Shown here piece after piece: positions 50,715 through 58,311 of a stretch of DNA of 64,000 bases. Made by a program: the position numbers and the translations under genes. Every line of letters begins with the position of its first letter. Within the stretch, counting starts at the first letter, position 1. Below the pieces are notes generated by a model. It was not told the origin of the DNA and did no database searches. It saw only the letters and a list, made by a program, of their open reading frames with translations. Location of the stretch: positions 53,473 to 117,472 of the forward strand of contig NZ_BAGF01000059.1 of assembly GCF_000308755.1 (NCBI RefSeq). Direction: 5' to 3'. The stretch is from Nocardia pneumoniae NBRC 100136 (lineage in GTDB: Bacteria > Actinomycetota > Actinomycetes > Mycobacteriales > Mycobacteriaceae).

Positions 50715-50933
50715 TTTGCAGCGCCTGCTATCTGGCCCAACGACAAGCACAAGCTGCCCGTCCATCGCACTTCCAGCCCCGTCGGGTGCGAGTCTTACGA
50801 GCGCCGTTCGCGGCCCGTCTCGGGTCCGAGTGACCGAAGCGCATGCGCCGCAGGCGCGAGTCTCGGCCGCTCGGACGCGAGACTTCCCGGGGCCGCGAAC
50901 ACGCAGCGCCGCAGGCGCTGCAAGACCAACACA
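50715..50933. other. Structured non-coding spacer after the ABC1 gene
   Basis: No gene is supported. GCGAGTCT occurs at about 50787 and 50859 and inverted (GCGAGACT) near 50877, and GCGCCGCAGGCGC occurs twice (near 50846 and 50907), each able to form a short hairpin. This could be a small RNA, a set of decayed repeats or 3' processing signals. Confidence 0.35.
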
Positions 50934-50976
50934 GCAGGGCAGCCGCCCACCGGACAACGGTGGGCGGCTGGCCTGC
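50934..50976. terminator. Bidirectional terminator between the ABC1 kinase gene and whiB7
   Basis: GCAGGgCAGCCGCCCACCG and its complement CGGTGGGCGGCTGgCCTGC form an 18-bp stem with one internal mismatch around GACAA. TTTCTCG follows on the plus strand. The genes on either side are convergent. Confidence 0.85.
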
Positions 50977-51057
50977 TTTCTCGTTCGTTGGCTCGGCCCG
51001 TGCCTGCACCGACCGAATCGAGCACATCGACCGGAGGGAGGGAAGTCACTCCCCGAC

Positions 51058-51381
51058 TCATGCCGGGACCGCGACCTTGCGCGGACGACCACGTGGACGC
51101 TTGCGGGCGATCACGACACCCTGGTCGAAGATCTCACCGCCCCAAACACCCCATGGCTCACGCCGATCGATGGCCGCGCTCAGGCAGCCCATGCGGATCG
51201 GGCAGGTCGCGCACAGCGCCTTGGCCTGCTCCAACTGGACCGGGCTCTCGGCGAACCAGAGATCCGGGTCGCCAGCACGGCAGGGCAGGGCCTTGGTGGA
51301 CTCCTGGGGACGAGTAGTCGACGCCACGGTTCGGCATGTCACGTCAGTAGCGGCTTGTGGCCAACCCTGTGCGGTGAACAC
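51058..51381 (-). CDS. whiB7: WhiB7, iron-sulfur antibiotic-resistance activator
   Basis: This 107-residue WhiB protein has the four cluster cysteines (Cys34, Cys57, Cys60, Cys66; LPCRAGDPDLWFAE and LCATCPIRMGCL), the GVWGGE turn and the C-terminal AT-hook RGRPR (97-101) that sets WhiB7 apart. With SigA it activates intrinsic-resistance genes. AAGGAG lies 6 nt before the GTG at 51381. A WhiB7-type promoter lies 542 nt upstream behind uvrD2, with a leader ORF and a hairpin in between, as expected for its ribosome-stress attenuation control. Confidence 0.96.
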   Translation of the reverse strand: MFTAQGWPQAATDVTCRTVASTTRPQESTKALPCRAGDPDLWFAESPVQLEQAKALCATCPIRMGCLSAAIDRREPWGVWGGEIFDQGVVIARKRPRGRPRKVAVPA

Positions 51382-51464
51382 GTCGTTCTCCTTCAGCTCG
51401 TTGCAGCGGTTCGTTTCGTTGTCCGCGAAACCGGTGCCTGGTGGCTGAAGGGCCGGAGAATATT

Positions 51465-51497
51465 GGCCACGGTTTCGCTGTCGTGCGATCCGTGGCC
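51465..51497 (-). promoter_or_regulatory. Hairpin in the whiB7 leader (attenuator candidate)
   Basis: On the transcribed strand GGCCACGG pairs with CCGTGGCC around a 17-nt loop, followed by AATATTC. It lies between the end of the leader ORF and the whiB7 ribosome site, the place where the known whiB7 leaders carry a conditional terminator. Confidence 0.5.
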
Positions 51498-51518
51498 AGG
51501 AGGTCGGGGAGGAGTTCC

Positions 51519-51857
51519 CTACCTAGGTCGACATCTGTGTCGAGTCCTGTTCACGGTCGCTGGGTGTGCGGTGCGGAGGCGTGCTGCCCGCGGATCCGCC
51601 GGCTCGAAGCCGAACTCGTCCGCGAAGACGCCGACTGCTGCCTCGGCAGCCGTCGGGTGCCAACCCGCGCTGGGCTTGTCCTGGATTTCGGTGCGAATGG
51701 ATGCAGGCATGACAGTGGAATTCACTTTCGTGCCGGACATGCCGCAAGCACTGATTCCGGACAGACCGATCCCCTGCAAGGCGAGGATCCCCCGGGAGGC
51801 CGCCATGGGCGCATAGACCGCAACGCCATTGGCGTCGAAGTTCATGATGTTGTCCAT
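51519..51857 (-). CDS. Leader ORF of whiB7 (112 codons)
   Basis: The ATG at 51857 has an excellent ribosome site (AGGAGGGAGG, 7 nt) and lies about 65 nt after the predicted whiB7 transcription start. The 112-residue product (MDNIMNFDANGVAVYAPMAA, then a Gly/Ser-rich hydrophobic stretch and a basic Arg-rich end) has no known domain. Because whiB7 genes are controlled through translation of an upstream ORF, this is most likely the regulatory uORF, although it is long for one. It ends 22 nt before the attenuator hairpin. A three-codon frame (ATG at 51534) overlaps its end. Confidence 0.6.
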   Translation of the reverse strand: MDNIMNFDANGVAVYAPMAASRGILALQGIGLSGISACGMSGTKVNSTVMPASIRTEIQDKPSAGWHPTAAEAAVGVFADEFGFEPADPRAARLRTAHPATVNRTRHRCRPR

Positions 51858-51929
51858 TGCTCTGCCTCCCTCCTGTACTCGTTGTCGGTAACTGTGCGCG
51901 CCGAGATGACCTCCCGGTGCGTGAAATCC

Positions 51930-51966
51930 ACCATAGGCAAGATCGACGACGGCGACAACCTATTTT
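51930..51966 (-). promoter_or_regulatory. WhiB7-type autoregulated promoter
   Basis: Reading on the minus strand: AAAATAGG (51966-51959) directly before -35 TTGTCG (51958-51953), a 17-bp spacer, then -10 TATGGT (51935-51930). The AT-rich block abutting the -35 is the DNA element contacted by the WhiB7 AT-hook. It abuts the uvrD2 stop codon. The start point should be near 51923. Confidence 0.75.
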
Positions 51967-54117
51967 CTACCTGCGGTTTTGTGATGTGGATCGGATCCGG
52001 GACGCGACGATCGCCAGGACGTCCGCGCCGAACTGATCGATCTTCTTCGCGCCGATGCCCGCGATCGAGGCCAGCGCGGCGTCGTCGGCGGGCAGTTGTT
52101 CGGCGATCGCGGTGAGCGTGGTGTCGGTGAACACGACGAATTCGCGCACGCGCAACGACTCCGCCTTCTCCGCACGCCAATCCCGCAGGGCGGCAAGCAG
52201 TTCCGCGTCCAGCTCGGCCGGACAGCGGCGGCATCGGCCCAGCATGGTCGCGTACGTGCCGATCAGCGGTTTGGCGCAGACCCGGCAGGTCGGCCGGGCT
52301 TCTTTGGACGCGGGGGCGGCCGGTGCCGCGATACGCGAGGCGGGCGAGTCGTCGGGGACGAGGCCGTTGAGGAACCGGGAGCGCCGCCGAGTGCGCCTGC
52401 CGCCCTCGTTCCTGGCCAGCGCCCAGGACAGTCGTAACTGCTCCCGCGCCCTGGTGACTCCGACGTAGAGCAGCCGCCGCTCCTCCTCCAGCGCGGCCTG
52501 GTCGGCCACCGAGCCGTCGTCGGCGAGAACGTGCTGGATGGGCAGGGTGCCGTCGGAGAGGCCGACGAGGAATACCGCGTCCCACTCCAGCCCCTTGGCG
52601 GCGTGCAGGGAGGCCAGCGTGACGCCCTGCACCGTGGGTGGATGCCTGGCCTCGGCGCGGGCGGCGAGTTCGCGCAGCAGCCCGGTCAGGTCGAGACGGT
52701 CGTCGTGGGCGATGAGTTCCTCGGTCAGGCGCACCAAGGCGACCAGCGAGGACCAGCGCTCCCTGGCCTGCGCGCCCGCGGGTTCGGTGGCGGTCAGGCC
52801 GATCGGGGCGAGCGCCGCGCGAACCAGCGAGACCAGGGCTCTGCCGCTGCGCGCCTGGTCGGGCAGATCGTCGCGGGACTGGGCCTGACGCAGTGCCTGC
52901 ACGGCCTGCTTGACCTCGGTGCGCGCGAAGAAGCCCTCACCGCCGCGCACCTGGTAGGGGACGCCGCGCTCGGTGAGTGCCTGTTCGTAGCTCTCCGAGT
53001 GGGCGTTGATGCGATAGAGCACCGCGATCTCGGCGGCGGGCGTGCCCGCCTCGATGAGCCGGGCGATCGCCTTCGCCACCGCCGCCGCCTCGGCGGGAAC
53101 GTCGTCGTACTCGGCGAAGGCGGGCTCGGGTCCGTCGGGCCGCTGCCCGACCAGTTGCAACCTGGTGCCCGCGATGCGACCGCGCGCTGCTCCGATCACC
53201 CGGTTGGCCAGCGACACCACCTGTGGAGTCGAGCGATAGTCGCGTTCCAGTCGCACCACCGTCGCGTCGGGGTAGCGGCGGGAGAAATCGAGCAGGTAGT
53301 TCGGCGTGGCGCCGGTGAACGAATAGATCGTCTGGTTGGCGTCGCCGACGACGGTGATGTCGTCGCGGTCGCCGAGCCAGGCGTCGAGCACCCGCTGCTG
53401 TAGTGGTGTGACGTCCTGGTATTCGTCGACGACGAAACTGCGGTAGCGGCCGCGGAATTCGTCGGCGACCGCAGGATAGTCCTCCAGCGCGGCCGCCGTG
53501 TGCAGCAAAAGGTCGTCGAAGTCCAGCAGCAGCCCGTCCGGCGTGGCCTTGAGTTTCTCGTAGCCCGCGTACACGTCGGCGACGCGCATGGCGTCGTAGG
53601 GCGTCTCGCGCCGCCGCTCGGTGACCGCCGCCGTGTAGTCCTCCGGCGCGATGAGCGATGCCTTCGCCCACTCGATTTCGCTCAGCAGGTCGCGAACGCT
53701 GTCGGTGGACGTGGACAGTCCGGCCCGGTTGGCCGCCTGCGCCACGATCGGGAACTTGGCGTCGATCAATCGCCACGGCACGTCGCCGACGATCTGCGGC
53801 CAGAAGTACTTCAGCTGTCGCAACGCCGCCGCGTGGAACGTGCGCGCCTGCACCTTGGTGGCCTCGCCACCGAGGCCGAGCGCGCGCAACCGCGTCCGCA
53901 ACTCCCCCGCCGCCCGCGCGGTGAAGGTCACCGCGAGCACCTGATCGGCCTTGACCTGCCCCTGCGCGATCAGATGCGCGATGCGGTAGGTGATGGTCCT
54001 GGTCTTGCCGGTGCCCGCGCCCGCGAGCACGCACACCGGACCGCGCGGCGCGCGCACGGCGGCGGCCTGCTCGGGATCCAGGTCGGTGAGGTCTAGTGCG
54101 GGCACGCGGTCCATCAT
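51967..54117 (-). CDS. uvrD2: UvrD2-type DNA helicase
   Basis: This 716-residue superfamily 1 helicase has Walker A VLAGAGTGKTRT, motif II VDEYQDVTPLQQ, motif III VVGDANQTIYSFTG and motif VI YVGVTRAREQL. The tetracysteine motif CRVCAKPLIGTY...CRRC and a C-terminal HRDC domain (LRDWRAEKAESLRVREFVVFTDTTL) are specific to actinobacterial UvrD2. It unwinds DNA in repair. The start is taken at the ATG pair at 54117/54114; the longer open frame to 54213 is unlikely. whiB7 follows on the same strand. Confidence 0.95.
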   Translation of the reverse strand: MMDRVPALDLTDLDPEQAAAVRAPRGPVCVLAGAGTGKTRTITYRIAHLIAQGQVKADQVLAVTFTARAAGELRTRLRALGLGGEATKVQARTFHAAALRQLKYFWPQIVGDVPWRLIDAKFPIVAQAANRAGLSTSTDSVRDLLSEIEWAKASLIAPEDYTAAVTERRRETPYDAMRVADVYAGYEKLKATPDGLLLDFDDLLLHTAAALEDYPAVADEFRGRYRSFVVDEYQDVTPLQQRVLDAWLGDRDDITVVGDANQTIYSFTGATPNYLLDFSRRYPDATVVRLERDYRSTPQVVSLANRVIGAARGRIAGTRLQLVGQRPDGPEPAFAEYDDVPAEAAAVAKAIARLIEAGTPAAEIAVLYRINAHSESYEQALTERGVPYQVRGGEGFFARTEVKQAVQALRQAQSRDDLPDQARSGRALVSLVRAALAPIGLTATEPAGAQARERWSSLVALVRLTEELIAHDDRLDLTGLLRELAARAEARHPPTVQGVTLASLHAAKGLEWDAVFLVGLSDGTLPIQHVLADDGSVADQAALEEERRLLYVGVTRAREQLRLSWALARNEGGRRTRRRSRFLNGLVPDDSPASRIAAPAAPASKEARPTCRVCAKPLIGTYATMLGRCRRCPAELDAELLAALRDWRAEKAESLRVREFVVFTDTTLTAIAEQLPADDAALASIAGIGAKKIDQFGADVLAIVASRIRSTSQNRR

Positions 54118-54309
54118 GACAGCGCCCACCGACACCGACAGTGCCGCCGCCGCGCCCTGCCGCACGCCGCGCGACATTGATGCCATCGCGGGATCGACGC
54201 CGACGAGCGCCACACCGCGGGACGATCCCGGCGCAGCGACCCCCCGATCCCGCGACGCGCGGTACGCAGAAACATCGGATCGCGAGCGACGACACCCGCC
54301 GCCGGGTGA

Positions 54310-54786
54310 TCAGCGTGCGCTTCGATCGCGCAGCGACCGGAGGGTGCGCGCGAAGGAACTGCCCTGCCTACCGAGCGGCGCGAAGAACTCCTGGTCACAG
54401 GCCTCGACCGCCACGATGGCGCGGTTCGCGAGTGCCACACCGGCTGCGGTGACGACGAGGGCTTTGGCGCGGCGATCGCTCGGGTGGTCGCGGCGCTCGA
54501 TCAGCCTCTTCTCCGCGAGCGCGCGCAGGACCTGGGAGGTCATCATCGGATCGGTGGCGGCGTGCTCGGCCAGGTCACGCTGCCGCACCGGATCGTCGCT
54601 GCCCGCGGCGAGGTAGACCAGCGAGGCGAGCAGCACGAATTGCACATGGGTCAGGTCGAACGGGGCCAGCGCCGCCCGCTGCGCGGCCTGCCAGCGGTTG
54701 GTCACCTGCCACAGCAACAGCCCCGGACTTTCGTCGGCCGTGCGGAACCTGCTGCGCAGTCCCGCGTCCGGCCCCTGCTCCTGCAT
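54310..54786 (-). CDS. MarR-family transcriptional regulator
   Basis: The 158-residue winged-helix dimer has SPGLLLWQVTNRWQAAQRAALAPFDLTHVQFVLLASL, the recognition segment TDPMMTSQVLRALAEKRLIERRDHPSDRRAKALVVT, and a C-terminal helix for dimerisation. It is the last gene of a three-gene operon with the EVE-domain gene (9 nt gap) and the SRPBCC gene. A 26-bp palindrome at the operon's start is its probable operator. Confidence 0.92.
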   Translation of the reverse strand: MQEQGPDAGLRSRFRTADESPGLLLWQVTNRWQAAQRAALAPFDLTHVQFVLLASLVYLAAGSDDPVRQRDLAEHAATDPMMTSQVLRALAEKRLIERRDHPSDRRAKALVVTAAGVALANRAIVAVEACDQEFFAPLGRQGSSFARTLRSLRDRSAR

Positions 54787-54795
54787 CGGTCTCCT

Positions 54796-55224
54796 TCACT
54801 CTTGCGCCATGGTCCGCGCGATCAGTGCGTAGTCGTGCGCGCTGAGTTCTACCAGGCCGCGGCGCAGCACCATGCCCCAGTTCGGCACGCTGGTGAGGTC
54901 CAAGTCGTCGCGCAGCGCGTCGATCGGCGTCTCCCGGACACCGGGCCGATAGCTCACCGACCGTCGCCACGGCCGGAAGCAGCCGCCGTCCTGCGGGTCG
55001 GCCTGCCAGGCAGGCCGGTCGTCGATGGTGCCGATCGCGGTGAACGAGCGCACCGCCGTTCCGGCGCGCATCCGCTCGCGCGGCGAGTAGTAGACCAGCC
55101 CGTCGCCGGGCCGCATGCGCTCCACCGCCGCACGCTTACCATGGTTGGCCTGGGCGATCCCGAGTTCGACGCCGCGCAGGACGTGTTCACGGGATACGAC
55201 GGCCAGCCAGTACTTCGCGCTCAT
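54796..55224 (-). CDS. EVE/PUA-like domain protein
   Basis: The 142-residue protein has the EVE plan: KYWLAVVSREHVLRGVELGIAQANHGKRAAVERMRPGDGLVYYSPRERMR, then a beta-barrel with FTAIGTIDDRP and RPWRRSVSY. EVE/YTH-like folds bind modified nucleic-acid bases; this branch is uncharacterised. AAAGGA precedes the ATG at 55224. It is encoded between the SRPBCC and MarR genes. Confidence 0.88.
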   Translation of the reverse strand: MSAKYWLAVVSREHVLRGVELGIAQANHGKRAAVERMRPGDGLVYYSPRERMRAGTAVRSFTAIGTIDDRPAWQADPQDGGCFRPWRRSVSYRPGVRETPIDALRDDLDLTSVPNWGMVLRRGLVELSAHDYALIARTMAQE

Positions 55225-55288
55225 GCAATGTCCTTTCCGGTGTGAGCGAGGCCTCCGTGGTCCCGCTGCCTGCTCCATGCCCGACCGC

Positions 55289-55710
55289 TCATGCCGCTAC
55301 CCGCTCGGCGACGGTGACCAGCGCGTCCAGGTCGGGCTGGACGGATTCGACCAGATCGGCGCCCAGGATCCGGCTCCACAGGCGCCGCAGCGGTCCGTCG
55401 ATCGAGACCGTCACCGTGACGGTGGTGCGCCCCTCGGTCGTGGTCACCTGGTGGGCGAAGCGCAGCCGCGCGCCGAACAGCTTCGAGACGTCGACGAACT
55501 CGCTGTCGGTCAGCCGCGCGATGACGAACCGGACCTTTGGGCCCTTCTTCGGCCGCAGCGTTCCGGTCGATCCCTCGGCGAACGGCCGTCCATACGCACC
55601 CATGCGGTGTCGGTGTTCCATTCCGGCCAGGTGCTCGTGTCGGCCCAGCGCGCGAAGAAGGCGGCGGGCGGGGCGGTGGAGGTGGCCTGGGCGGTGGCGA
55701 TGATCGGCAT
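55289..55710 (-). pseudogene. SRPBCC-family gene interrupted by a one-base frameshift
   Basis: The ATG at 55710 starts MPIIATAQATSTAPPAAFFARW and continues to WVRMDG in one frame. The homologous continuation PFAEGSTGTLRPKKGPKVRFV runs on in another frame to the stop at 55289. The join is at GACGGCCGTTC (about 55583-55588); one missing C after GGCC would restore a normal protein of about 140 residues. Either a true inactivation or a sequence error. It heads the MarR operon and its start lies beside the operator. Confidence 0.8.
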
Positions 55711-55711
55711 G

Positions 55712-55737
55712 AATTTAGTATGCGCGCATATTAAATT
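55712..55737. promoter_or_regulatory. 26-bp palindromic MarR operator
   Basis: AATTTA-G-TATGCGCGCATA-T-TAAATT is self-complementary at 12 of 13 pairs, with a perfect TATGCGCGCATA core. It lies 1 bp upstream of the SRPBCC start codon, over a -10-like TACTAA on the minus strand, and about 45 bp before mrx1 on the plus strand. It fits MarR-family sites and is the most AT-rich palindrome in the window. Confidence 0.7.
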
Positions 55738-55782
55738 TCGGGCAAGTGGAACAGGGCGGGGTACTTCAGCGTTGCATCGTCC

Positions 55783-56040
55783 GTGACTGACGCGAACCCC
55801 ACTCTGACGATGTACTCGACCACCTGGTGCGGCTACTGCCGCAGGCTGAAGAAGCAGCTGGACGAGGCCGGTATCAGCTATGTCGAAATCGACATCGAAC
55901 AGGATCCGGCGTCGGCCGAGTTCGTCGGCAGCGTCAACGGGGGCAACCACGTCGTGCCCACCGTGAAGTTCGCCGATGGTTCCACCGCGACCAACCCGTC
56001 GCTGGCGGCCGTCAAACAGACGCTGGCCGGTCTGTCCTGA
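55783..56040 (+). CDS. mrx1: Mycoredoxin 1
   Basis: This 85-residue glutaredoxin-fold protein has the redox motif Cys16-Gly-Tyr-Cys19 (TTWCGYCRRLKKQL), the cis-Pro in HVVPTVKFADG and the C-terminal ATNPSLAAVKQ. Mycoredoxin 1 reduces mycothiol mixed disulfides in actinobacteria. It sits between uvrD2 and nudC, as in mycobacteria (Rv3198A). The GTG at 55783 is the likely start. Its promoter region abuts the MarR operator. Confidence 0.93.
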   Translation: MTDANPTLTMYSTTWCGYCRRLKKQLDEAGISYVEIDIEQDPASAEFVGSVNGGNHVVPTVKFADGSTATNPSLAAVKQTLAGLS

Positions 56041-56087
56041 TCACTCCATCCGCGCGGACCTCGCAGGTCCCGCGCGGAAGCGTGCGC

Positions 56088-56993
56088 TCAGTCGAGCGCC
56101 GCCCAGGATTCGACGATGGTCCGGGCGATGGAGATCGAACCCGGCAGCAACAGCCGCGCGCCCTCGCCGCGCGCCGACCAGTCGCCCATCGCCAGCGCTT
56201 CGCGCACCTCGGCGCGGGTGAACCAGTTGGCCTCGGCGATCTCGCCATCGGAGAAGGCCAGCGGCTGGTCGGGATCGGCGACCGCGGCGAAGCCGAGCAT
56301 CAGTGAGCGCGGGAACGGCCACGGCTGGCTGCCCAGGTAGCTGATCTCGCGCACGTCCAGGCCGACCTCCTCGCGCATCTCGCGCTCGACGCAGCGCTCC
56401 AGCGACTCGCCCGCCTCGACGAACCCGGCCAGCAGGGAGAACAGCGACTTCGGCCAGCTGTGCTGGCGCGCGAGCAGCACCCGATCGCCGCCGTCGTGGA
56501 TCAGGCAGATCACCGCGGGGTCGATACGGGGGAACTCCTCGTAACCGCTCTCGGTGACGCGCGACCACCCGGCCTTGGAGGCGGTGGTCACCGTGCCGTC
56601 CGCACCGTTGAACCCGGCCCGGTCGTGCCAGTTCAGCAAGGCGATCGCGGTGGAGAGCAAACCGGCGGTGCGGTCGTCGATGCTGCCGCCGGCGAGCGCG
56701 CGCAGATCGGTGAGCGTGCCCTCCAACTCCGGGTCGCGGACCGCCCACAGGTGGATGCCGTCCTCGACGCCGAGGAACACCGCGGCCGGGCTCGGCTCCG
56801 CGGACAGCTCGAGCGCGGCGTCCAAGACCAGCACCCCATTGTCGAAGCGGACCTGCCCGCGCCGATTGATCCGCACGAGTTTCGCCTCGCCCCAGCCCTC
56901 CTTCAGGGCCTGGGCGTCGCCCCGGATCTCCTCCGCGCGATCGATGACGGAACGGGACAGCAGCGGAACACCATTGAGCTGAAAAGCGGGCAC
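56088..56993 (-). CDS. nudC: NudC-type NAD(H) pyrophosphatase
   Basis: This 301-residue NUDIX hydrolase has the Nudix box GFVEAGESLERCVEREMREEVGLD and the NADH-pyrophosphatase signature SQPWPFPRSLMLGF downstream. It splits NAD(H) to NMN(H) and AMP, and may remove NAD caps from RNA. The region that holds the four zinc cysteines in E. coli NudC (here NWHDRAGFNGADGTVTTASKAGW) has none, so the zinc ribbon is lost. It is convergent with mrx1. Confidence 0.93.
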   Translation of the reverse strand: MPAFQLNGVPLLSRSVIDRAEEIRGDAQALKEGWGEAKLVRINRRGQVRFDNGVLVLDAALELSAEPSPAAVFLGVEDGIHLWAVRDPELEGTLTDLRALAGGSIDDRTAGLLSTAIALLNWHDRAGFNGADGTVTTASKAGWSRVTESGYEEFPRIDPAVICLIHDGGDRVLLARQHSWPKSLFSLLAGFVEAGESLERCVEREMREEVGLDVREISYLGSQPWPFPRSLMLGFAAVADPDQPLAFSDGEIAEANWFTRAEVREALAMGDWSARGEGARLLLPGSISIARTIVESWAALD

Positions 56994-57039
56994 GGTTCGA
57001 GACTATCGCGCCCGAGTTACCGCATGGCTGGCCGCCGGG

Positions 57040-58104
57040 TCACTTGCCCGCCCGGCGGATGTACAACAGCTTGTCGCCCGCCTCGATCGCGTCCACCTCC
57101 GGCTCGCCGACGCGGACCAGCACCCCGTCGCGCACCACGCCGAGCACGATGTCGCTGAGATGCCGTGGCGAGCCGCCGATCTCGGCGGGCTCGACCTCGC
57201 GTTCGGCGACGGCGAACCCCTCCTGGGGCGTCAGCAGGTCTTCCATCATCTCCACCACGGTCGGCGTGGTCGTGGCGATGCCGAGCAATCGGCCCGCGGT
57301 CTCCGAGGACACCACCACCGAGTCCGCCCCTGACTGCCGCACCAGATGGGTGTTCTCCGCCTCGCGGACCGCGACCACGATCTTGGCCTTCTTGTTCAGC
57401 TCGCGGGCGGTCAGGGTGACCAGCACGGCGGTGTCGTCGCGGTTGGTGGCGACCACGACCGACGCGGCGTTCTGCACGCTCGCCAGCCGCAGCACGTCGG
57501 ATTGGGTGGCCGAGCCGTGCACCGTGACCAGTCCCGCGTTCGCGGCCGCCTCCAAGGCGACGACGTCGGTGTCGACCACGACGATGTCGGAGGCCTTCAC
57601 CCCGTCGCCGAGCATGGCGTCGATCGCGGTCCTGCCCTTCGTGCCGTATCCGATGACCACGGTGTGATTGCGCACGCTGTGCCTCCATCGCTGAATCTTG
57701 AAAGCCTGCCGGGAGCGTTCCGTCAGCACACTGATCGTGGTTCCGACGAGGACGATGAGGAACAGGATGCGCAGCGGCGTGATGATGACGATGTTCGCCA
57801 ATCGCGCCTCGGGCGAAATGGGGTGGATGTCGCCGTATCCGGTGGTCGACAGCGAGACCGTGGCGTAGTAGAAGGCGTCCAGGAACGACAATTCGTTGCC
57901 CGAATTGTCGTGGTAACCCTCGCGACCGACATAGACCACGAACGCGGCCAGGAACAGCAGCGCAGTCGCGAACAGCACGCGCCTTGTCAGCGAAATCCAC
58001 GGGCTGATCTGCACTTCCGGGATGCGCAGCACCCCGACCAGCGCGAAGTGGGGGCGGCTGGCCAACCCGAGGCCGCGCGCTCGATCACCGAACACCGGAC
58101 CCAC
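57040..58104 (-). CDS. Two-TM potassium channel with RCK/TrkA domains
   Basis: This 354-residue channel has two membrane helices (about residues 38-62 and 105-130) around the pore loop TVSLSTTGYGDIHP (selectivity filter TGYGD). A TrkA_N Rossmann RCK domain follows (VVIGYGTKGRTAIDAML) and a TrkA_C domain to the end. It is a ligand-gated K+ channel of the MthK type and matches Rv3200c by position. The frame opens at a GTG at 58104. The gap before adnB (58105-58311) is non-coding. Confidence 0.92.
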   Translation of the reverse strand: MGPVFGDRARGLGLASRPHFALVGVLRIPEVQISPWISLTRRVLFATALLFLAAFVVYVGREGYHDNSGNELSFLDAFYYATVSLSTTGYGDIHPISPEARLANIVIITPLRILFLIVLVGTTISVLTERSRQAFKIQRWRHSVRNHTVVIGYGTKGRTAIDAMLGDGVKASDIVVVDTDVVALEAAANAGLVTVHGSATQSDVLRLASVQNAASVVVATNRDDTAVLVTLTARELNKKAKIVVAVREAENTHLVRQSGADSVVVSSETAGRLLGIATTTPTVVEMMEDLLTPQEGFAVAEREVEPAEIGGSPRHLSDIVLGVVRDGVLVRVGEPEVDAIEAGDKLLYIRRAGK

Positions 58105-58311
58105 CTGCGTTCGTCTCCGCGGCGCCGCGTGTTCGCTCCGGCCGAAAACCGGAGTGTGGCCGCGTGGTCGGGTGGTCGCTCGTGTCGGTCATCTCGGTAG
58201 TCCTCGTAGCTCCGGCACAGCACGGGAGCCTACCTGTGTCCGATTCCCGGCGCCCGCGGCGCACTCGCCAATGCCGCACGCGGTCTCGACGCGGACAAAG
58301 GTGGATGCGAA

